Origin: Metabacillus fastidiosus NBRC 101226
Lineage (GTDB): Bacteria > Bacillota > Bacilli > Bacillales > Bacillaceae
Direction: 5' to 3'
DNA length: 64,000 bases
Assembly: GCF_001591625.1 (NCBI RefSeq)
Contig: NZ_BCVG01000004.1
Coordinates: forward strand, 46,118 to 110,117
The translations under genes were made by a program, and so were the position numbers. Under the pieces are notes generated by a model that saw nothing but the letters and a program-made list of their open reading frames with translations, ran no database searches and was not told where the DNA came from. Shown here in pieces: positions 30,203-39,497 of this stretch (its first letter is position 1; each line of letters begins with the position of its first letter).

Positions 30203-31387
30203 TTAGTCTCCCTGAACAATTGGTGTAGTTTGAACAATATCTTCCGTTACACGGTAGAGTATGTTTAGTTTAACTTTACCAAACTCATTCGTCTCATGCA
30301 AAACTTTTTCTCCCTTTACTTCACCATCTTCTCCCAATTTCTTCTCTATTTCCTTTTTCCCCATTTCAATTCCCGCTTTTCTCGCTTGTTCAACAGTATA
30401 GCTTCGCTTTACGTTTTCTTTCTCACGATAAATTTCTTTGTGATATGAAATAGGTAAAGTATAGTTCAAAAATTTCAGTTTGCGATCATCATCCTCTACT
30501 TCATAAGAAGAATACATTTCATTTGAAAAACCCCATACTGGAAGATCGAATGACCAAAAGCGGATAAAATGCTTGTTCTTAGCTTCCCCACTAAAGACAT
30601 TAAAACTCGTCTCTAACGGTACAGTAACTGTTGAACGGTACCATGTTTCTCCGTAAATCTCAGCTTTAGCAGCTACTTCTTCTTTTTCATCCTCTTTACC
30701 AATTAATCCCGAAACGAGTAATTGCCCCTTATTTACATATTCATTAACAAATACAACAGGCTCTCCTTGTTCAACGAACATTTTTGAAATAATCGCTTTT
30801 TTCTTGGCAACAATATTTCTTGGACTAATATATTTCTCCGTTTCAGGCTGATTTTTTTCTACTACTTTTAAGTGGTATATTGTTCCCTTTAATTCTACGC
30901 CTATCCATGTAATTTCTTTAATATTATCGGTAATTTCTTTTTGAATCTTATCGGGATTCGGCGCAAACGGCTGAAACTTCCCCACATTTATTCCGATTCG
31001 ATTTAATTCCTTTTTTATCTGATGTTCGGTTTCTGGTTTTGCCCCTTCAATTTTAACGCCCCATACCATATTTGAAAGTGCAAAAACAATAAAAAGAAAC
31101 GAAATAATACCGATAACAAAGCCGCTGTTTCTCAACGACCGTTTCATAAGAAATGGTAAACCGAGCCTGCGCCCAAATCTGCATTTACACTCATTTTTCC
31201 TCGCAACTTCCCTAAGTGCATGTACATCTTTTATCCGAATAAAAAAAGTAACAGCCTCTCCCCGTTTTTTCACGTTCCAAACAATAATTCTTTTTCGTAT
31301 ACAATCATTTAAAAACCTTTCTGTCCCTCTTCCTGAAATTATGACCCTAACGGTTCCAAATAGATAACTCGTCCAATGATTCTTCAT
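30203..31387 (-). CDS. yqfD: Sporulation protein YqfD
   Basis: The 394-aa protein has a soluble N-terminal part, one transmembrane segment (about 90-108, SGFVIGIISFLFIVFALSNM) and a long extracytoplasmic domain with ITWIGVELKGTIYHLKVVEK and AGIEMGKKEIEKKLGEDG. It belongs to the YqfD family, needed for efficient sporulation and expressed in the mother cell under sigma-E in B. subtilis. An ATG at 31393 is too close to AGGGGG; ATG 31387 has correct spacing. yqfC lies just upstream. Confidence 0.9.
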   Translation of the reverse strand: MKNHWTSYLFGTVRVIISGRGTERFLNDCIRKRIIVWNVKKRGEAVTFFIRIKDVHALREVARKNECKCRFGRRLGLPFLMKRSLRNSGFVIGIISFLFIVFALSNMVWGVKIEGAKPETEHQIKKELNRIGINVGKFQPFAPNPDKIQKEITDNIKEITWIGVELKGTIYHLKVVEKNQPETEKYISPRNIVAKKKAIISKMFVEQGEPVVFVNEYVNKGQLLVSGLIGKEDEKEEVAAKAEIYGETWYRSTVTVPLETSFNVFSGEAKNKHFIRFWSFDLPVWGFSNEMYSSYEVEDDDRKLKFLNYTLPISYHKEIYREKENVKRSYTVEQARKAGIEMGKKEIEKKLGEDGEVKGEKVLHETNEFGKVKLNILYRVTEDIVQTTPIVQGD

Positions 31388-31445
31388 TCCCATCCCCCTA
31401 CTAATAATGGCTTGAACTTTTTTATTAGGAAAGCTGGCAAGTTCA

Positions 31446-31736
31446 TTACTCCACTTTTTCTAAAAATAAAACTTCGTTTATTTTTCCTTCCAGTAAAATT
31501 TCTTCAGGTAAAATTGTTTTAATAACGAAACCTTCACCTTTTATGAGAAGCTGACCTTGTTTTAAAAGTAGACGAAGCTCATTATCACGAAACGTTAGGA
31601 GTCCCCTATGGTTTTCTATGTAAATATGAAGTTGCCCTACCATCGTAATCCGTGGCAAATCCATCATGACATCTGGTGGAAGCTGAGCAGTATTTGTTAT
31701 CCATCTTGTAAGCTGCTGACGCCATTTTCTTGCCAT
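31446..31736 (-). CDS. yqfC: Sporulation protein YqfC
   Basis: The 96-aa protein belongs to the YabP/YqfC family, with the beta-rich core DLPRITMVGQLHIYIENHRG and a C-terminal VIKTILPEEILLEGKI. Together with YqfD it forms a sigma-E-controlled sporulation pair of unknown biochemistry. The ATG immediately follows the T-run of a terminator; the G-rich arm of that hairpin is the only ribosome-binding candidate. Confidence 0.92.
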   Translation of the reverse strand: MARKWRQQLTRWITNTAQLPPDVMMDLPRITMVGQLHIYIENHRGLLTFRDNELRLLLKQGQLLIKGEGFVIKTILPEEILLEGKINEVLFLEKVE

Positions 31737-31737
31737 A

Positions 31738-31788
31738 AAAAAAGACCCCCTTTCATCTCATATGTATGAGAAAAAAGGGGGTTCTATA
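31738..31788 (-). terminator. Terminator of the nfeD-floA-yqfB operon, directly before yqfC
   Basis: On the minus strand ACCCCCTTT and AAAGGGGGT form a 9-base stem. A second inner stem, CTCAT/ATGAG, sits above it, and seven T residues follow, ending at the yqfC ATG. It ends the yqfB transcript. Confidence 0.85.
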
Positions 31789-31790
31789 AC
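31761..31790 (-). promoter_or_regulatory. Candidate sigma-E promoter of yqfC-yqfD
   Basis: On the minus strand GTTATAGA (31783-31790) has the ATA core of the sigma-E -35, and CATACATA (31761-31768) fits the -10 CATACANT except the last base. Spacing is 14. The -10 sits inside the loop of the terminator. Sigma-E control of yqfCD is known in B. subtilis; the site here is inferred. Confidence 0.5.
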
Positions 31791-31830
31791 TATAATTTAT
31801 ATTCGCCTTCTCCTTGGAAAAGGAGTTATA

Positions 31831-32289
31831 TTAGGAATGCCTCCTCTTAAAATGCGGGCTTTTGCTTCTTGGCTTTCCTAATATTTCACTATAAATAACC
31901 GCTCGGACAACCGTTTTCTTATTAAATGAGAACATTTCATTATCCTTTTTGCTTTCATTTAATAATGGTTTTCTAGGCTGATTCAGCCGGGAAACTGTTT
32001 CTTTCGTTCGATTGGAAGCTTCTCTCTGTCTCATTCTTTCTCTCACCTGTTCAGATGCTTCTTGAACAGGTGAAGGAGGAGCAGCAGCTTCTTTTCTATT
32101 CCTTCTCTCAGTTTCCCTACCAGCTGTTGTAAAAACCGGTTTAGGGCGCTCCTGTTGGTTCGGAACTTGAATCGGGCGTTCTTTCCGTTTATTTTCTTCT
32201 TCTTGTTTTCTTCCTGTAAAAATCTTAGAAACAAACCAAATAATTGCTCCAATTATGAGCGGGTTTGTTAATAAATCAGAAAAGTCCAT
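31831..32289 (-). CDS. yqfB: YqfB-like protein downstream of floA
   Basis: The 152-aa protein has an N-terminal hydrophobic anchor (about 8-24, NPLIIGAIIWFVSKIF). A long charged, Arg/Glu/Pro-rich and probably disordered region follows, and then a compact C-terminal block (FNKKTVVRAVIYSEILGKPR). I know no domain in it. It is the third gene of the nfeD-floA operon, placed like B. subtilis yqfB, so a role with membrane microdomains is plausible but unproven. AGGAGGGGG precedes the ATG. Confidence 0.7.
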   Translation of the reverse strand: MDFSDLLTNPLIIGAIIWFVSKIFTGRKQEEENKRKERPIQVPNQQERPKPVFTTAGRETERRNRKEAAAPPSPVQEASEQVRERMRQREASNRTKETVSRLNQPRKPLLNESKKDNEMFSFNKKTVVRAVIYSEILGKPRSKSPHFKRRHS

Positions 32290-32328
32290 TACAAGCCCCC
32301 TCCTTTGTTGAGAGCTGAATTTATCCTA

Positions 32329-33321
32329 TTATTTCTTTTCATCATCATTCTGGTCTTTACTCAGTTTTCCAATAGAATCTCTCATATCTGTATCAGCTGA
32401 AATATTCTTTAAGTTAAGATAATCCATTACACCGATATTACCTGTTCGTAGAGCTTCCGCCATTGCAAGTGGAACTGTCGCTTCCGCTTCCACAACTTTT
32501 GCATGCATTTCTTGAACGCGGGCAACCATTTCCTGTTCTTGTGCAACAGCCATTGCACGTCTCTCTTCGGCCTTCGCCTGAGCGATCTTTTTATCAGCTT
32601 CCGCTTGTTCTGTTTGAAGCTCTGCACCAATGTTCTTACCGATATCAACGTCAGCAATATCAATCGAGAGGATTTCAAATGCTGTTCCAGAATCCAAGCC
32701 TTTGCTTAAAACCGTTTGCGAGATCATGTCAGGATTTTCTAATACCTTCTTATGATCTGTTTGGGAACCAATTGTAGAAACTATTCCCTCACCGACACGC
32801 GCAATAACTGTATCCTCCCCGGCTCCACCGACTAAACGCTCGATATTTGCACGAACAGTTATTCTAGCTTTCGCCTTTACTTCAATTCCATCCATCGCAA
32901 CACCCGCAATAAATGGTGTTTCAATTACTTTCGGATTAACACTCATCTGCACCGCTTCCAGTACATCCCGTCCTGCAAGATCGATCGCCGCAGCACGCTC
33001 GAAACTCAACTCAATATTCGCACGTTCCGCTGCAATTAATGCGTTAACGACACGGTCGACATTACCACCTGCTAAGTAGTGACTTTCAAGCTGATTCGTT
33101 GTCACTGGAATTCCTGCCTTATGTGCTTTAATTAATGGATTAATAACTCTGCTTGGGATTACACGGCGGAGCCTCATTCCAATTAAAGTGAAAATACTTA
33201 CCCGCACACCAGCAGCTAATGCTGAAATCCATAGAGCAATTGGAACAAAAGTGAAAAATACAGCTAATAAAATGAATCCTATTACAACTATTCCTGCAAT
33301 TAATAAAATAGATGCGTCCAT
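32329..33321 (-). CDS. floA: Flotillin-like membrane scaffold FloA
   Basis: The 330-aa protein has an N-terminal membrane segment (about 5-45) with glycine-rich turns, a SPFH-type domain ([20 protein letters not shown] onward) and a helical Ala/Glu-rich flotillin region ([20 protein letters not shown]). FloA organises functional membrane microdomains and supports fluidity and sporulation. The partner NfeD protease gene lies 19 bases upstream, the usual pairing, and the operon has a sigma-W-type promoter. Confidence 0.95.
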   Translation of the reverse strand: MDASILLIAGIVVIGFILLAVFFTFVPIALWISALAAGVRVSIFTLIGMRLRRVIPSRVINPLIKAHKAGIPVTTNQLESHYLAGGNVDRVVNALIAAERANIELSFERAAAIDLAGRDVLEAVQMSVNPKVIETPFIAGVAMDGIEVKAKARITVRANIERLVGGAGEDTVIARVGEGIVSTIGSQTDHKKVLENPDMISQTVLSKGLDSGTAFEILSIDIADVDIGKNIGAELQTEQAEADKKIAQAKAEERRAMAVAQEQEMVARVQEMHAKVVEAEATVPLAMAEALRTGNIGVMDYLNLKNISADTDMRDSIGKLSKDQNDDEKK

Positions 33322-33340
33322 GTTCTTCCTCCTCTTATAA

Positions 33341-34666
33341 TCAGTCTTTTTTTATTTCTCTCACAACGATGCGTGAGCCTTCCACTTTAATAATCTTCAC
33401 ATGCTGACCAGTGGCAATGTAACTGCCTTCTGTCACTACATCAAGCCGCTCATCATCAATAGCTACTGTACCAGATGGTCTTAATGTTGTAATTGCGACA
33501 CCTGTTTTTCCAATTAGCTCGTGACGAGTAATATTTGATACATAACCGCTTTCAGTCGTTGTAGCATCACGTAAAATAAGTTTTTTAAATATTTTCATTC
33601 GTTTACCAAACACCTTTACTATAAGAATAGATGCCGTTATAGAAACGAGAGCAGCAATTAAAAGAGAAATCGTCATATGAATAAAATTACCTGAGGCGAT
33701 ATAAAGGCTCATTATAATACTGCCAAAGCCCAGTATACCAATGATACCTCCGGCTATAAAGAATTCCACGATAATTAAAATTATTCCGACAATAAATAGT
33801 ATGATTGCTTCCATACCAGCAAGCCCTGCAACTAAATGCCCATAAAAAAACAATAACAGCGAGGCAATTCCCATTGTTCCTGGAAAACCAAAGCCCGGAG
33901 AATAAAGTTCAATGATAAGTCCTAAACTACCAATGGACAGCAAAATAGGTACGACAACCGGATGTGTTATAAATCGTGCAAGTTTATCTGCAAAACTTTC
34001 CTTCCCCTGAACAATTTCAGCATTTTGCAAGCCAAGCTCCTTAATTAATTGTGCACGGTCTGCGGCACTGCCTTCTGCATATCCAACTTCTAGAGCTTGT
34101 TTTGAATCAAGTGTGAGGAGATTTCCCTTGCCTGCCCCATATTCAGGTAAATCAATCTCTTTATCAGCCATTGCAAGTGCATATTTCGGATCACGTCCAT
34201 TTTGCTCAGCAGCTTCTTTCATTTCTGATAACCAAAGTGATTCTACTTTTTTATCAGCTGCATTCCCTTCGAGATCAATAACAGCTGCTGATCCTATTTT
34301 TCCGCCCGGAACGATATAAATCTGATCTGCATTTAATGCGATATACGCACCAGCTGAAAGAGCGCGCCGATTAATAAAGGCTGTCACTGGAATATCTGTT
34401 GCTCGCAGTGTATCAGCTATTTCCATTGCTGCATCTACTGCTCCACCCGGCGTATTTATCTCAAGGAGAATATGATCCACTTGCTGCGCTTCTGCTTCTT
34501 TTACAGATCGTTTAATAAACTCTGACAATCCTTTTTCCACCGTATCCTCTAAAGGTATAACATATACCTTTTTAGCAGAATCACTTAATGTACTGCCTGT
34601 TCCAGTAAAAAATGACAGGATAAGTCCGCATAATATAACGAACTGAAAAAAATGCTTTCTAGTCAC
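33341..34666 (-). CDS. yqeZ: NfeD-family membrane-bound serine protease, YqeZ
   Basis: The 441-aa protein has a cleavable-looking signal ([20 protein letters not shown]), then a ClpP-like protease domain. The catalytic serine is expected in [16 protein letters not shown] and a lysine later in the domain. Five or so transmembrane helices (about 235-345) and a C-terminal OB-fold NfeD domain (about 375-440) follow. This is the long NfeD1b form that pairs with flotillin-like floA. The target substrate is unknown. Confidence 0.93.
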   Translation of the reverse strand: MTRKHFFQFVILCGLILSFFTGTGSTLSDSAKKVYVIPLEDTVEKGLSEFIKRSVKEAEAQQVDHILLEINTPGGAVDAAMEIADTLRATDIPVTAFINRRALSAGAYIALNADQIYIVPGGKIGSAAVIDLEGNAADKKVESLWLSEMKEAAEQNGRDPKYALAMADKEIDLPEYGAGKGNLLTLDSKQALEVGYAEGSAADRAQLIKELGLQNAEIVQGKESFADKLARFITHPVVVPILLSIGSLGLIIELYSPGFGFPGTMGIASLLLFFYGHLVAGLAGMEAIILFIVGIILIIVEFFIAGGIIGILGFGSIIMSLYIASGNFIHMTISLLIAALVSITASILIVKVFGKRMKIFKKLILRDATTTESGYVSNITRHELIGKTGVAITTLRPSGTVAIDDERLDVVTEGSYIATGQHVKIIKVEGSRIVVREIKKD

Positions 34667-34707
34667 AATATCTCTAATCCCCCTTTCTATTAAAACATAT
34701 CATTTAT

Positions 34708-34734
34708 TACGTTTTACATTCATAATAAGTTTCA
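34708..34734 (-). promoter_or_regulatory. Sigma-W promoter of yqeZ-floA-yqfB
   Basis: On the minus strand TGAAAC (34729-34734), preceded by an A-run, and CGTA (34708-34711) are separated by 17 bases. This is the ECF sigma-W consensus. The same operon is a sigma-W target in B. subtilis, the envelope-stress regulon. It lies about 40 bases before the yqeZ start. Confidence 0.8.
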
Positions 34735-34798
34735 TTTTTTAGGAGGAAAGGTAAAAAATTTTATACTTAAGAGGAAATTAGTTTTTCCGCTATAGTAA

Positions 34799-34827
34799 AA
34801 GGCATCTTACAAAATGTAAGATGCCTT
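34799..34827 (-). terminator. Terminator of yqeY
   Basis: Perfect 12-base arms 34799-34810 and 34816-34827 with a 5-base loop. On the minus strand the stem is followed by TTTAC. It lies just past the yqeY stop. Confidence 0.85.
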
Positions 34828-34836
34828 ACCAATCAT

Positions 34837-35283
34837 TTATGATAGTTGTTGTTGAACAAGCTTATTCACTAAATTGCCGTCAGCTTTTCCTTTCACTTTA
34901 GGCATTAGTGCTCCCATTACTTTACCCATATGTGCCTTTGAGGAAGCATTCACTTCTAAAATCGTTTCTTTCACGATTTGAAGCACTTCTTCTTCTGAAA
35001 GCTGTTCTGGCATATATTTGCCAAGGATAGCAATTTCAGCTTGAGTTTTTTCAACTAAGTCTATACGATCAGCTTTTTTAAATTCGTGGAGGGAGTCTTT
35101 ACGTTGCTTTAATTCGCGAGAAAGAACTGTCAACTCTTCTTCTTCAGTTAAATCTGCACGCCCAAGCTTTATAGCTTCATTTTGCAGTGCAGCTTTTACC
35201 ATTCGGATGACCATTAATTTGTCTTTTTCCTTGTTTTTCATCGCTTGTTTCATATCTTGATTTAAATTCTCAAGAAGACTCAT
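34837..35283 (-). CDS. yqeY: GatB/YqeY domain protein
   Basis: The 148-aa protein is a free-standing YqeY domain, related to the tail of GatB/GatE amidotransferases. Conserved blocks are [29 protein letters not shown] and [19 protein letters not shown] tRNA-linked role is suggested by the fold only. It is 14 bases downstream of rpsU, and probably co-transcribed. Confidence 0.92.
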   Translation of the reverse strand: MSLLENLNQDMKQAMKNKEKDKLMVIRMVKAALQNEAIKLGRADLTEEEELTVLSRELKQRKDSLHEFKKADRIDLVEKTQAEIAILGKYMPEQLSEEEVLQIVKETILEVNASSKAHMGKVMGALMPKVKGKADGNLVNKLVQQQLS

Positions 35284-35297
35284 AATTACACCCTCTT

Positions 35298-35471
35298 TTA
35301 GAATTTGCGTTTTCTCGCTGCTTCAGACTTCTTCTTACGTTTTACACTCGGTTTTTCATAGAATTCGCGCTTTCTAGCTTCTTGTATAGTACCACTTTTT
35401 GATACTGTACGTTTGAAACGACGAAGAGCATCTTCAAGTGTCTCGTTTTTACGAACAACTGTTTTTGACAT
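35298..35471 (-). CDS. rpsU: 30S ribosomal protein bS21
   Basis: A 57-codon frame encodes [20 protein letters not shown] and ends [14 protein letters not shown], the strongly basic sequence of bS21. AGGGAGGG-type ribosome binding sequence precedes the ATG. bS21 sits near the mRNA exit and anti-Shine-Dalgarno region of the 30S subunit. It is followed closely by yqeY, the usual Bacillus order. Confidence 0.96.
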   Translation of the reverse strand: MSKTVVRKNETLEDALRRFKRTVSKSGTIQEARKREFYEKPSVKRKKKSEAARKRKF

Positions 35472-35594
35472 TCTCTTTCCCTCCCTCCGAATACAACCAA
35501 TCGAAAATCATCAAATAAACATGCTTCATACATGTACTAAACAATTATAATATATGCTTTTAAACTGGTCAACTCAAATGATAATGAAATTTAA

Positions 35595-36263
35595 TTAATA
35601 ATCAGTTTTTGCTGTTTCTCCTTTTACAATAGCAATACCTGAGCTTGCTCCAATTCTCGTTGCACCAGCTTCAATAAGACTTTTTGCTCCCTCAAGATCA
35701 CGAACTCCTCCGGAAGCTTTCACACCAATTTCTGGACCAACTGTTTTTCTCATTAAAGAAATATCAGCTGTTGTAGCCCCGTCTGTACTAAAACCAGTAG
35801 AAGTTTTAACAAAATCAGCACCGGCTTTAACGGCAATTTCACAAGCCTTGATTTTTTCCTCCTCAGTTAAAAGACTCGTTTCAATAATTACTTTCGTTAG
35901 CGCCTTCCCTTTAGCCGCTTCAACGACTGCATGAATATCTCTTTCAACAAGTGCATCATTTTTATCTTTTAATGCACCGATATTTATAACCATATCTACT
36001 TCTTCTGCACCTTTGTCAATTGCATCCTTCGTTTCAAATGCCTTTGTTTCCGGTGTATTCGCTCCTAGCGGGAAGCCGATGACTGTACATACTTTCACTT
36101 CTGTTCCTTTTAGCAGTTCTGCGGCTAATTCAACCCATGTCGGATTTACACAAACAGATGCAAAACAATATTGCTTTGCCTCCGTACATAAAGTCTCAAT
36201 CGCCGCTTTCGTTGTATCTGCTTTTAATGCTGTATGATCAATCATTTTTGCTAAATCAGTCAT
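35595..36263 (-). CDS. deoC: Deoxyribose-phosphate aldolase
   Basis: DeoC cleaves 2-deoxyribose-5-phosphate to glyceraldehyde-3-phosphate and acetaldehyde in deoxynucleoside catabolism. The 222-aa TIM barrel has [13 protein letters not shown] and the Schiff-base lysine in [24 protein letters not shown] closes the site. AAAGGAG precedes the ATG. B. subtilis carries deoC in a nucleoside operon elsewhere, so this position between mtaB and rpsU differs from that genome. Confidence 0.95.
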   Translation of the reverse strand: MTDLAKMIDHTALKADTTKAAIETLCTEAKQYCFASVCVNPTWVELAAELLKGTEVKVCTVIGFPLGANTPETKAFETKDAIDKGAEEVDMVINIGALKDKNDALVERDIHAVVEAAKGKALTKVIIETSLLTEEEKIKACEIAVKAGADFVKTSTGFSTDGATTADISLMRKTVGPEIGVKASGGVRDLEGAKSLIEAGATRIGASSGIAIVKGETAKTDY

Positions 36264-36342
36264 AAAAATTACTCCTTTCAGTTTATATTACTTTTCAATA
36301 TGTTACCATTTCCTCTCTAAAAAAACGAGGAATGGAAAAAAT

Positions 36343-36370
36343 AAAAAAAGGGCCAACAGCCCTTTTTTTT
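36343..36370 (-). terminator. Terminator of the dnaK-mtaB operon
   Basis: AAAAAAAGGGC (36343-36353) pairs with GCCCTTTTTTT (36359-36369), loop CAACA. The mtaB stop codon touches its right edge. It would end long transcripts from hrcA or dnaJ. Confidence 0.85.
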
Positions 36371-37733
36371 AAGAAGTCATTCTAATATTTTCAATTGGTG
36401 TATCTGCATTATCTTCTACAACACGAACAAATTGCCCTTCATTGTATGGATAACCAGCCTTTGTAATTTTTACTTTTACAATCTTACCGACCATTTCCTC
36501 AGTAGCAGGGAAAACAACTTTCAAATAGTTATCTGTATAACCTACATATAAACCTGACTCCGAACCTTCTTTATATTGCTCTTCCGGAATAACTTCCAAC
36601 ACTTCATTTTCATGTAAAGAAGCGTATTCTTTCGCAAGCTGATCTGATAACGAAATTAAACGGTGAACACGTTCATTTTTCACTTCTTCATCCACTTGAT
36701 CTTCCATACGTGCAGCAGGAGTTCCAGTGCGTTTAGAATAAGGGAATACATGAAGTTCCGAGAAACGGTGTTCTTTAATAAAATTATATGTTTCCATAAA
36801 CTCTTCTTCCGTCTCTCCTGGGAAACCTACGATAACATCTGATGTAACTGCTAAACCAGGTAATGCTTCTTTTAAACGTTCCAGACGCTCTGCGAAAAAT
36901 GCCATGGAGTATTTTCTTCTCATTCGTTTTAACACAGTATCTGACCCGGATTGAATTGGTATATGCAAGTGGCGAACAACTTTATCAGACGTCTTTAACA
37001 CTTCAATTACTTCATCTGTTATTTGACTTGCTTCAATAGATGAAATTCGGATACGTTTTAATCCGTGAACTTTCTCATCTAATTCTCTAAGCAGCATCGC
37101 TAAATTATAATCTTTCATATCACTGCCGTAGCCGCCTGTATGAATGCCAGTTAAAACAATTTCTTTATAACCCGCATCAACTAATTGCTGCGCCTGTTTA
37201 ATTACTTCTTTCGGATCACGTGATCTCATTAAACCTCGCGCCCAAGGAATGATACAAAATGTACAGAAATTATTACAGCCTTCTTGAATTTTTAAAGAAG
37301 CACGTGTGCGGTCTGTAAATGATGGAACATCGAGCTCTTCATAAACACGTGTCTTCATAATATTGCCGACACCGTTAATCGGTTCTCTTTCCACTTTATA
37401 CTGCTCAATATAGTCAAGCATCTTAGTACGATCCTGTGTTCCTACAACGATATCAACACCTGGAATCGCCATTACTTCTGCCGGTGACGTCTGAGCATAA
37501 CAGCCTGTTACGCAAATAACGCCATTCGGATTTTTACGAATCGCCCTTCTAATAACTTGACGGCTCTTCTTATCACCTGTATTCGTTACTGTACATGTAT
37601 TAACGACATACACGTCTGCAGATGATTCAAATTCCGTTCTTTCGTATCCTTTTTCTTTAAATAATTGCCATATTGCTTCTGTTTCATAATGATTCACTTT
37701 ACAACCTAATGTATGAAAAGCGACTGTTGGCAT
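36369..37733 (-). CDS. mtaB: tRNA N6-threonylcarbamoyladenosine methylthiotransferase MtaB
   Basis: MtaB turns t6A37 into ms2t6A37 in ANN-decoding tRNAs. The 454-aa protein has the N-terminal UPF0004 domain with cysteines in HTLGCKVN, NTCTVTN and VTGCYAQ. A radical-SAM domain with CNNFCTFC follows, then a C-terminal TRAM domain. A GTG at 37742 is in frame; ATG 37733 is preferred because GAGGTGA lies 6 bases upstream and the family starts near TVAFHTLGCK. The ribosome binding site overlaps the rsmE stop. Confidence 0.95.
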   Translation of the reverse strand: MPTVAFHTLGCKVNHYETEAIWQLFKEKGYERTEFESSADVYVVNTCTVTNTGDKKSRQVIRRAIRKNPNGVICVTGCYAQTSPAEVMAIPGVDIVVGTQDRTKMLDYIEQYKVEREPINGVGNIMKTRVYEELDVPSFTDRTRASLKIQEGCNNFCTFCIIPWARGLMRSRDPKEVIKQAQQLVDAGYKEIVLTGIHTGGYGSDMKDYNLAMLLRELDEKVHGLKRIRISSIEASQITDEVIEVLKTSDKVVRHLHIPIQSGSDTVLKRMRRKYSMAFFAERLERLKEALPGLAVTSDVIVGFPGETEEEFMETYNFIKEHRFSELHVFPYSKRTGTPAARMEDQVDEEVKNERVHRLISLSDQLAKEYASLHENEVLEVIPEEQYKEGSESGLYVGYTDNYLKVVFPATEEMVGKIVKVKITKAGYPYNEGQFVRVVEDNADTPIENIRMTS

Positions 37734-37738
37734 AATAT

Positions 37739-38494
37739 TCACCTCGATAATTCAAAATAATAAGAAACAGCGGATAATAAATAAAGTGGTGCTGTTTCTG
37801 TTCTCAATATTCTTGGACCAAAGCTGCAAATAATAAAACCCTCGTCTTCAAGCTTTTTTATTTCATCTTCAGTCAATCCGCCCTCAGGACCAAAAACAAC
37901 GATCATTGACTCGCCTTCTTTTAACTGTTCGAAGGCTTTGGCTAAATTTTTCTTTTCACCCGCTTTAGCGGCTTCTTCATAAGCGACAATCTTTACATCA
38001 TATAATTTAGCTTCACCTAATAATTCAGTAAAGCTCTTCGGTTTAAAAACATGTGGGACTATATTGCGATAAGACTGCTCAGCTGCTTCTTTCGCAATTT
38101 TTTGCCAGCGCTCTATTTTTTTACCTGCCTTTTTATCATCAAGCTTTACTATGGAACGGGCAGCATTAAAAGGGATAAACGAATAAGCTCCGAGTTCGGT
38201 GCCCTTCTGAATAATCCACTCAAGCTTATCCCCTTTAGGCAGCCCACTCGCAATGGAAATGCGAACTGGCAGCTCATGATTAACACTTAACCATTCTATA
38301 ATATGACAAGAAACGAGGTCATTGGTAATTTCAGCAATTTCGCAAAGTGCTTCATATCCGTCAGAAGTACAGCATCTGATCTTATCACCCGGCTGCATTC
38401 TAATTACACGGGAAATATGGTGAACATCCTCCCCATTAATAGTAAGAGTTGTATTTAGTTCCTGCTTCTTCTCTGATATGAAATACCTTTGCAA
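37739..38494 (-). CDS. rsmE: 16S rRNA (uracil1498-N3)-methyltransferase RsmE
   Basis: The 251-aa protein has an N-terminal PUA-like domain and a SPOUT methyltransferase core with ASGLPKGDKLEWIIQKGTEL, VVFGPEGGLTEDEI and FGPRILRTETAPLYLLSA. It methylates U1498 of 16S rRNA. A GTG at 38503 lies within GAAGGTG, so TTG 38494 is chosen, giving the family start QRYF. It lies in the dnaJ-prmA-rsmE-mtaB tail of the heat-shock operon. Confidence 0.92.
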   Translation of the reverse strand: MQRYFISEKKQELNTTLTINGEDVHHISRVIRMQPGDKIRCCTSDGYEALCEIAEITNDLVSCHIIEWLSVNHELPVRISIASGLPKGDKLEWIIQKGTELGAYSFIPFNAARSIVKLDDKKAGKKIERWQKIAKEAAEQSYRNIVPHVFKPKSFTELLGEAKLYDVKIVAYEEAAKAGEKKNLAKAFEQLKEGESMIVVFGPEGGLTEDEIKKLEDEGFIICSFGPRILRTETAPLYLLSAVSYYFELSR

Positions 38495-38517
38495 ACTTGG
38501 CACCTTCTTCGTTATCT

Positions 38518-39456
38518 TTATTTTTTAACAGCAATATATGCTACCCAGTCTTCTAACGTCTTTGTCTCTTCGACTTCAAAACCGGCTTTTATTAAGGCAA
38601 GCTTCACTTCCTCTTTTTTCATATCAATAATTCCAGAAGTAATGAATTTTCCGCCTTGCTTTAATAATGCATATGCTTCATCAATGAATTGAACGATAAT
38701 CTCAGCTAATATATTAGCCACAATGACATCTTTCGTACCTTCAATATCATGTAAGAGATTATTTTGTTTAACAGTAACAATATTAGCGACTTTATTTAAT
38801 TCACAGTTCATATGTGCACTTTCAACTGCCACTGGATCCAAGTCAAGCGCTAATACTTCCTTAGCCCCTAACATGGAAGCTGCAATACTTAATACACCAG
38901 ACCCTGTACCGACATCAATGATAACATCATCTTTTTCAACTGTTTTTTCAAGCGCCTGAATACATAAAACGGTCGTTGGATGTGTTCCAGTTCCAAAAGC
39001 CATTCCCGGATCAAGCTCAATAATTAATTCATCAGAATGAACCGGCTCATATGTTTCCCAAGTTGGTACAATTGTAAATCGATCCGAGATTTTCACTGGA
39101 TGATAGTATTTTTTCCAAGCTGTTGCCCAGTCCTCATCATCCACTTCATTGATCTGAAGTTCATTTTCACCTAAATCAATTTGATACTCACTTAATTTAT
39201 TAATAGCATCTTTTATTTCAGCAATATTTTCTGGTGAAAAATGATCAACCGGCACATACGCTTTGATTACAACTCCCTCATCAGGATAATCATTAGGATC
39301 TAGTTGGTAGATCTCTCCATATACACTTTCTCTCTCTTTAAGTAACTCCACTTTATCTTCGATGACAACACCGCTTGCTCCAGCCTCGTGCAGTATATGT
39401 GAGATAGGTTCTACAGCTTCTTGTGTCGTATGAATACTGATTTCAGACCATTTCAT
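38518..39456 (-). CDS. prmA: Ribosomal protein L11 methyltransferase
   Basis: PrmA trimethylates ribosomal protein uL11. The 312-aa protein has an N-terminal substrate-recognition domain ([20 protein letters not shown]) and a SAM domain. The motifs are [29 protein letters not shown] and [11 protein letters not shown]. It is placed directly after dnaJ as in B. subtilis. GGAGTTGG precedes the ATG. Confidence 0.95.
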   Translation of the reverse strand: MKWSEISIHTTQEAVEPISHILHEAGASGVVIEDKVELLKERESVYGEIYQLDPNDYPDEGVVIKAYVPVDHFSPENIAEIKDAINKLSEYQIDLGENELQINEVDDEDWATAWKKYYHPVKISDRFTIVPTWETYEPVHSDELIIELDPGMAFGTGTHPTTVLCIQALEKTVEKDDVIIDVGTGSGVLSIAASMLGAKEVLALDLDPVAVESAHMNCELNKVANIVTVKQNNLLHDIEGTKDVIVANILAEIIVQFIDEAYALLKQGGKFITSGIIDMKKEEVKLALIKAGFEVEETKTLEDWVAYIAVKK

Positions 39457-39497
39457 TCTACCAACTCCAATCCAATTTAAAACGATATAAAATTTAA

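Noticed and set aside
32463..32777. Plus-strand frame of 104 codons opposite floA
   Set aside because: It is fully antisense to floA, whose identity is certain, and has no ribosome binding site.
35342..35533. 63-codon minus-strand frame over rpsU
   Set aside because: It is a frame-shifted shadow of rpsU, which is the recognisable bS21 gene at 35298-35471.
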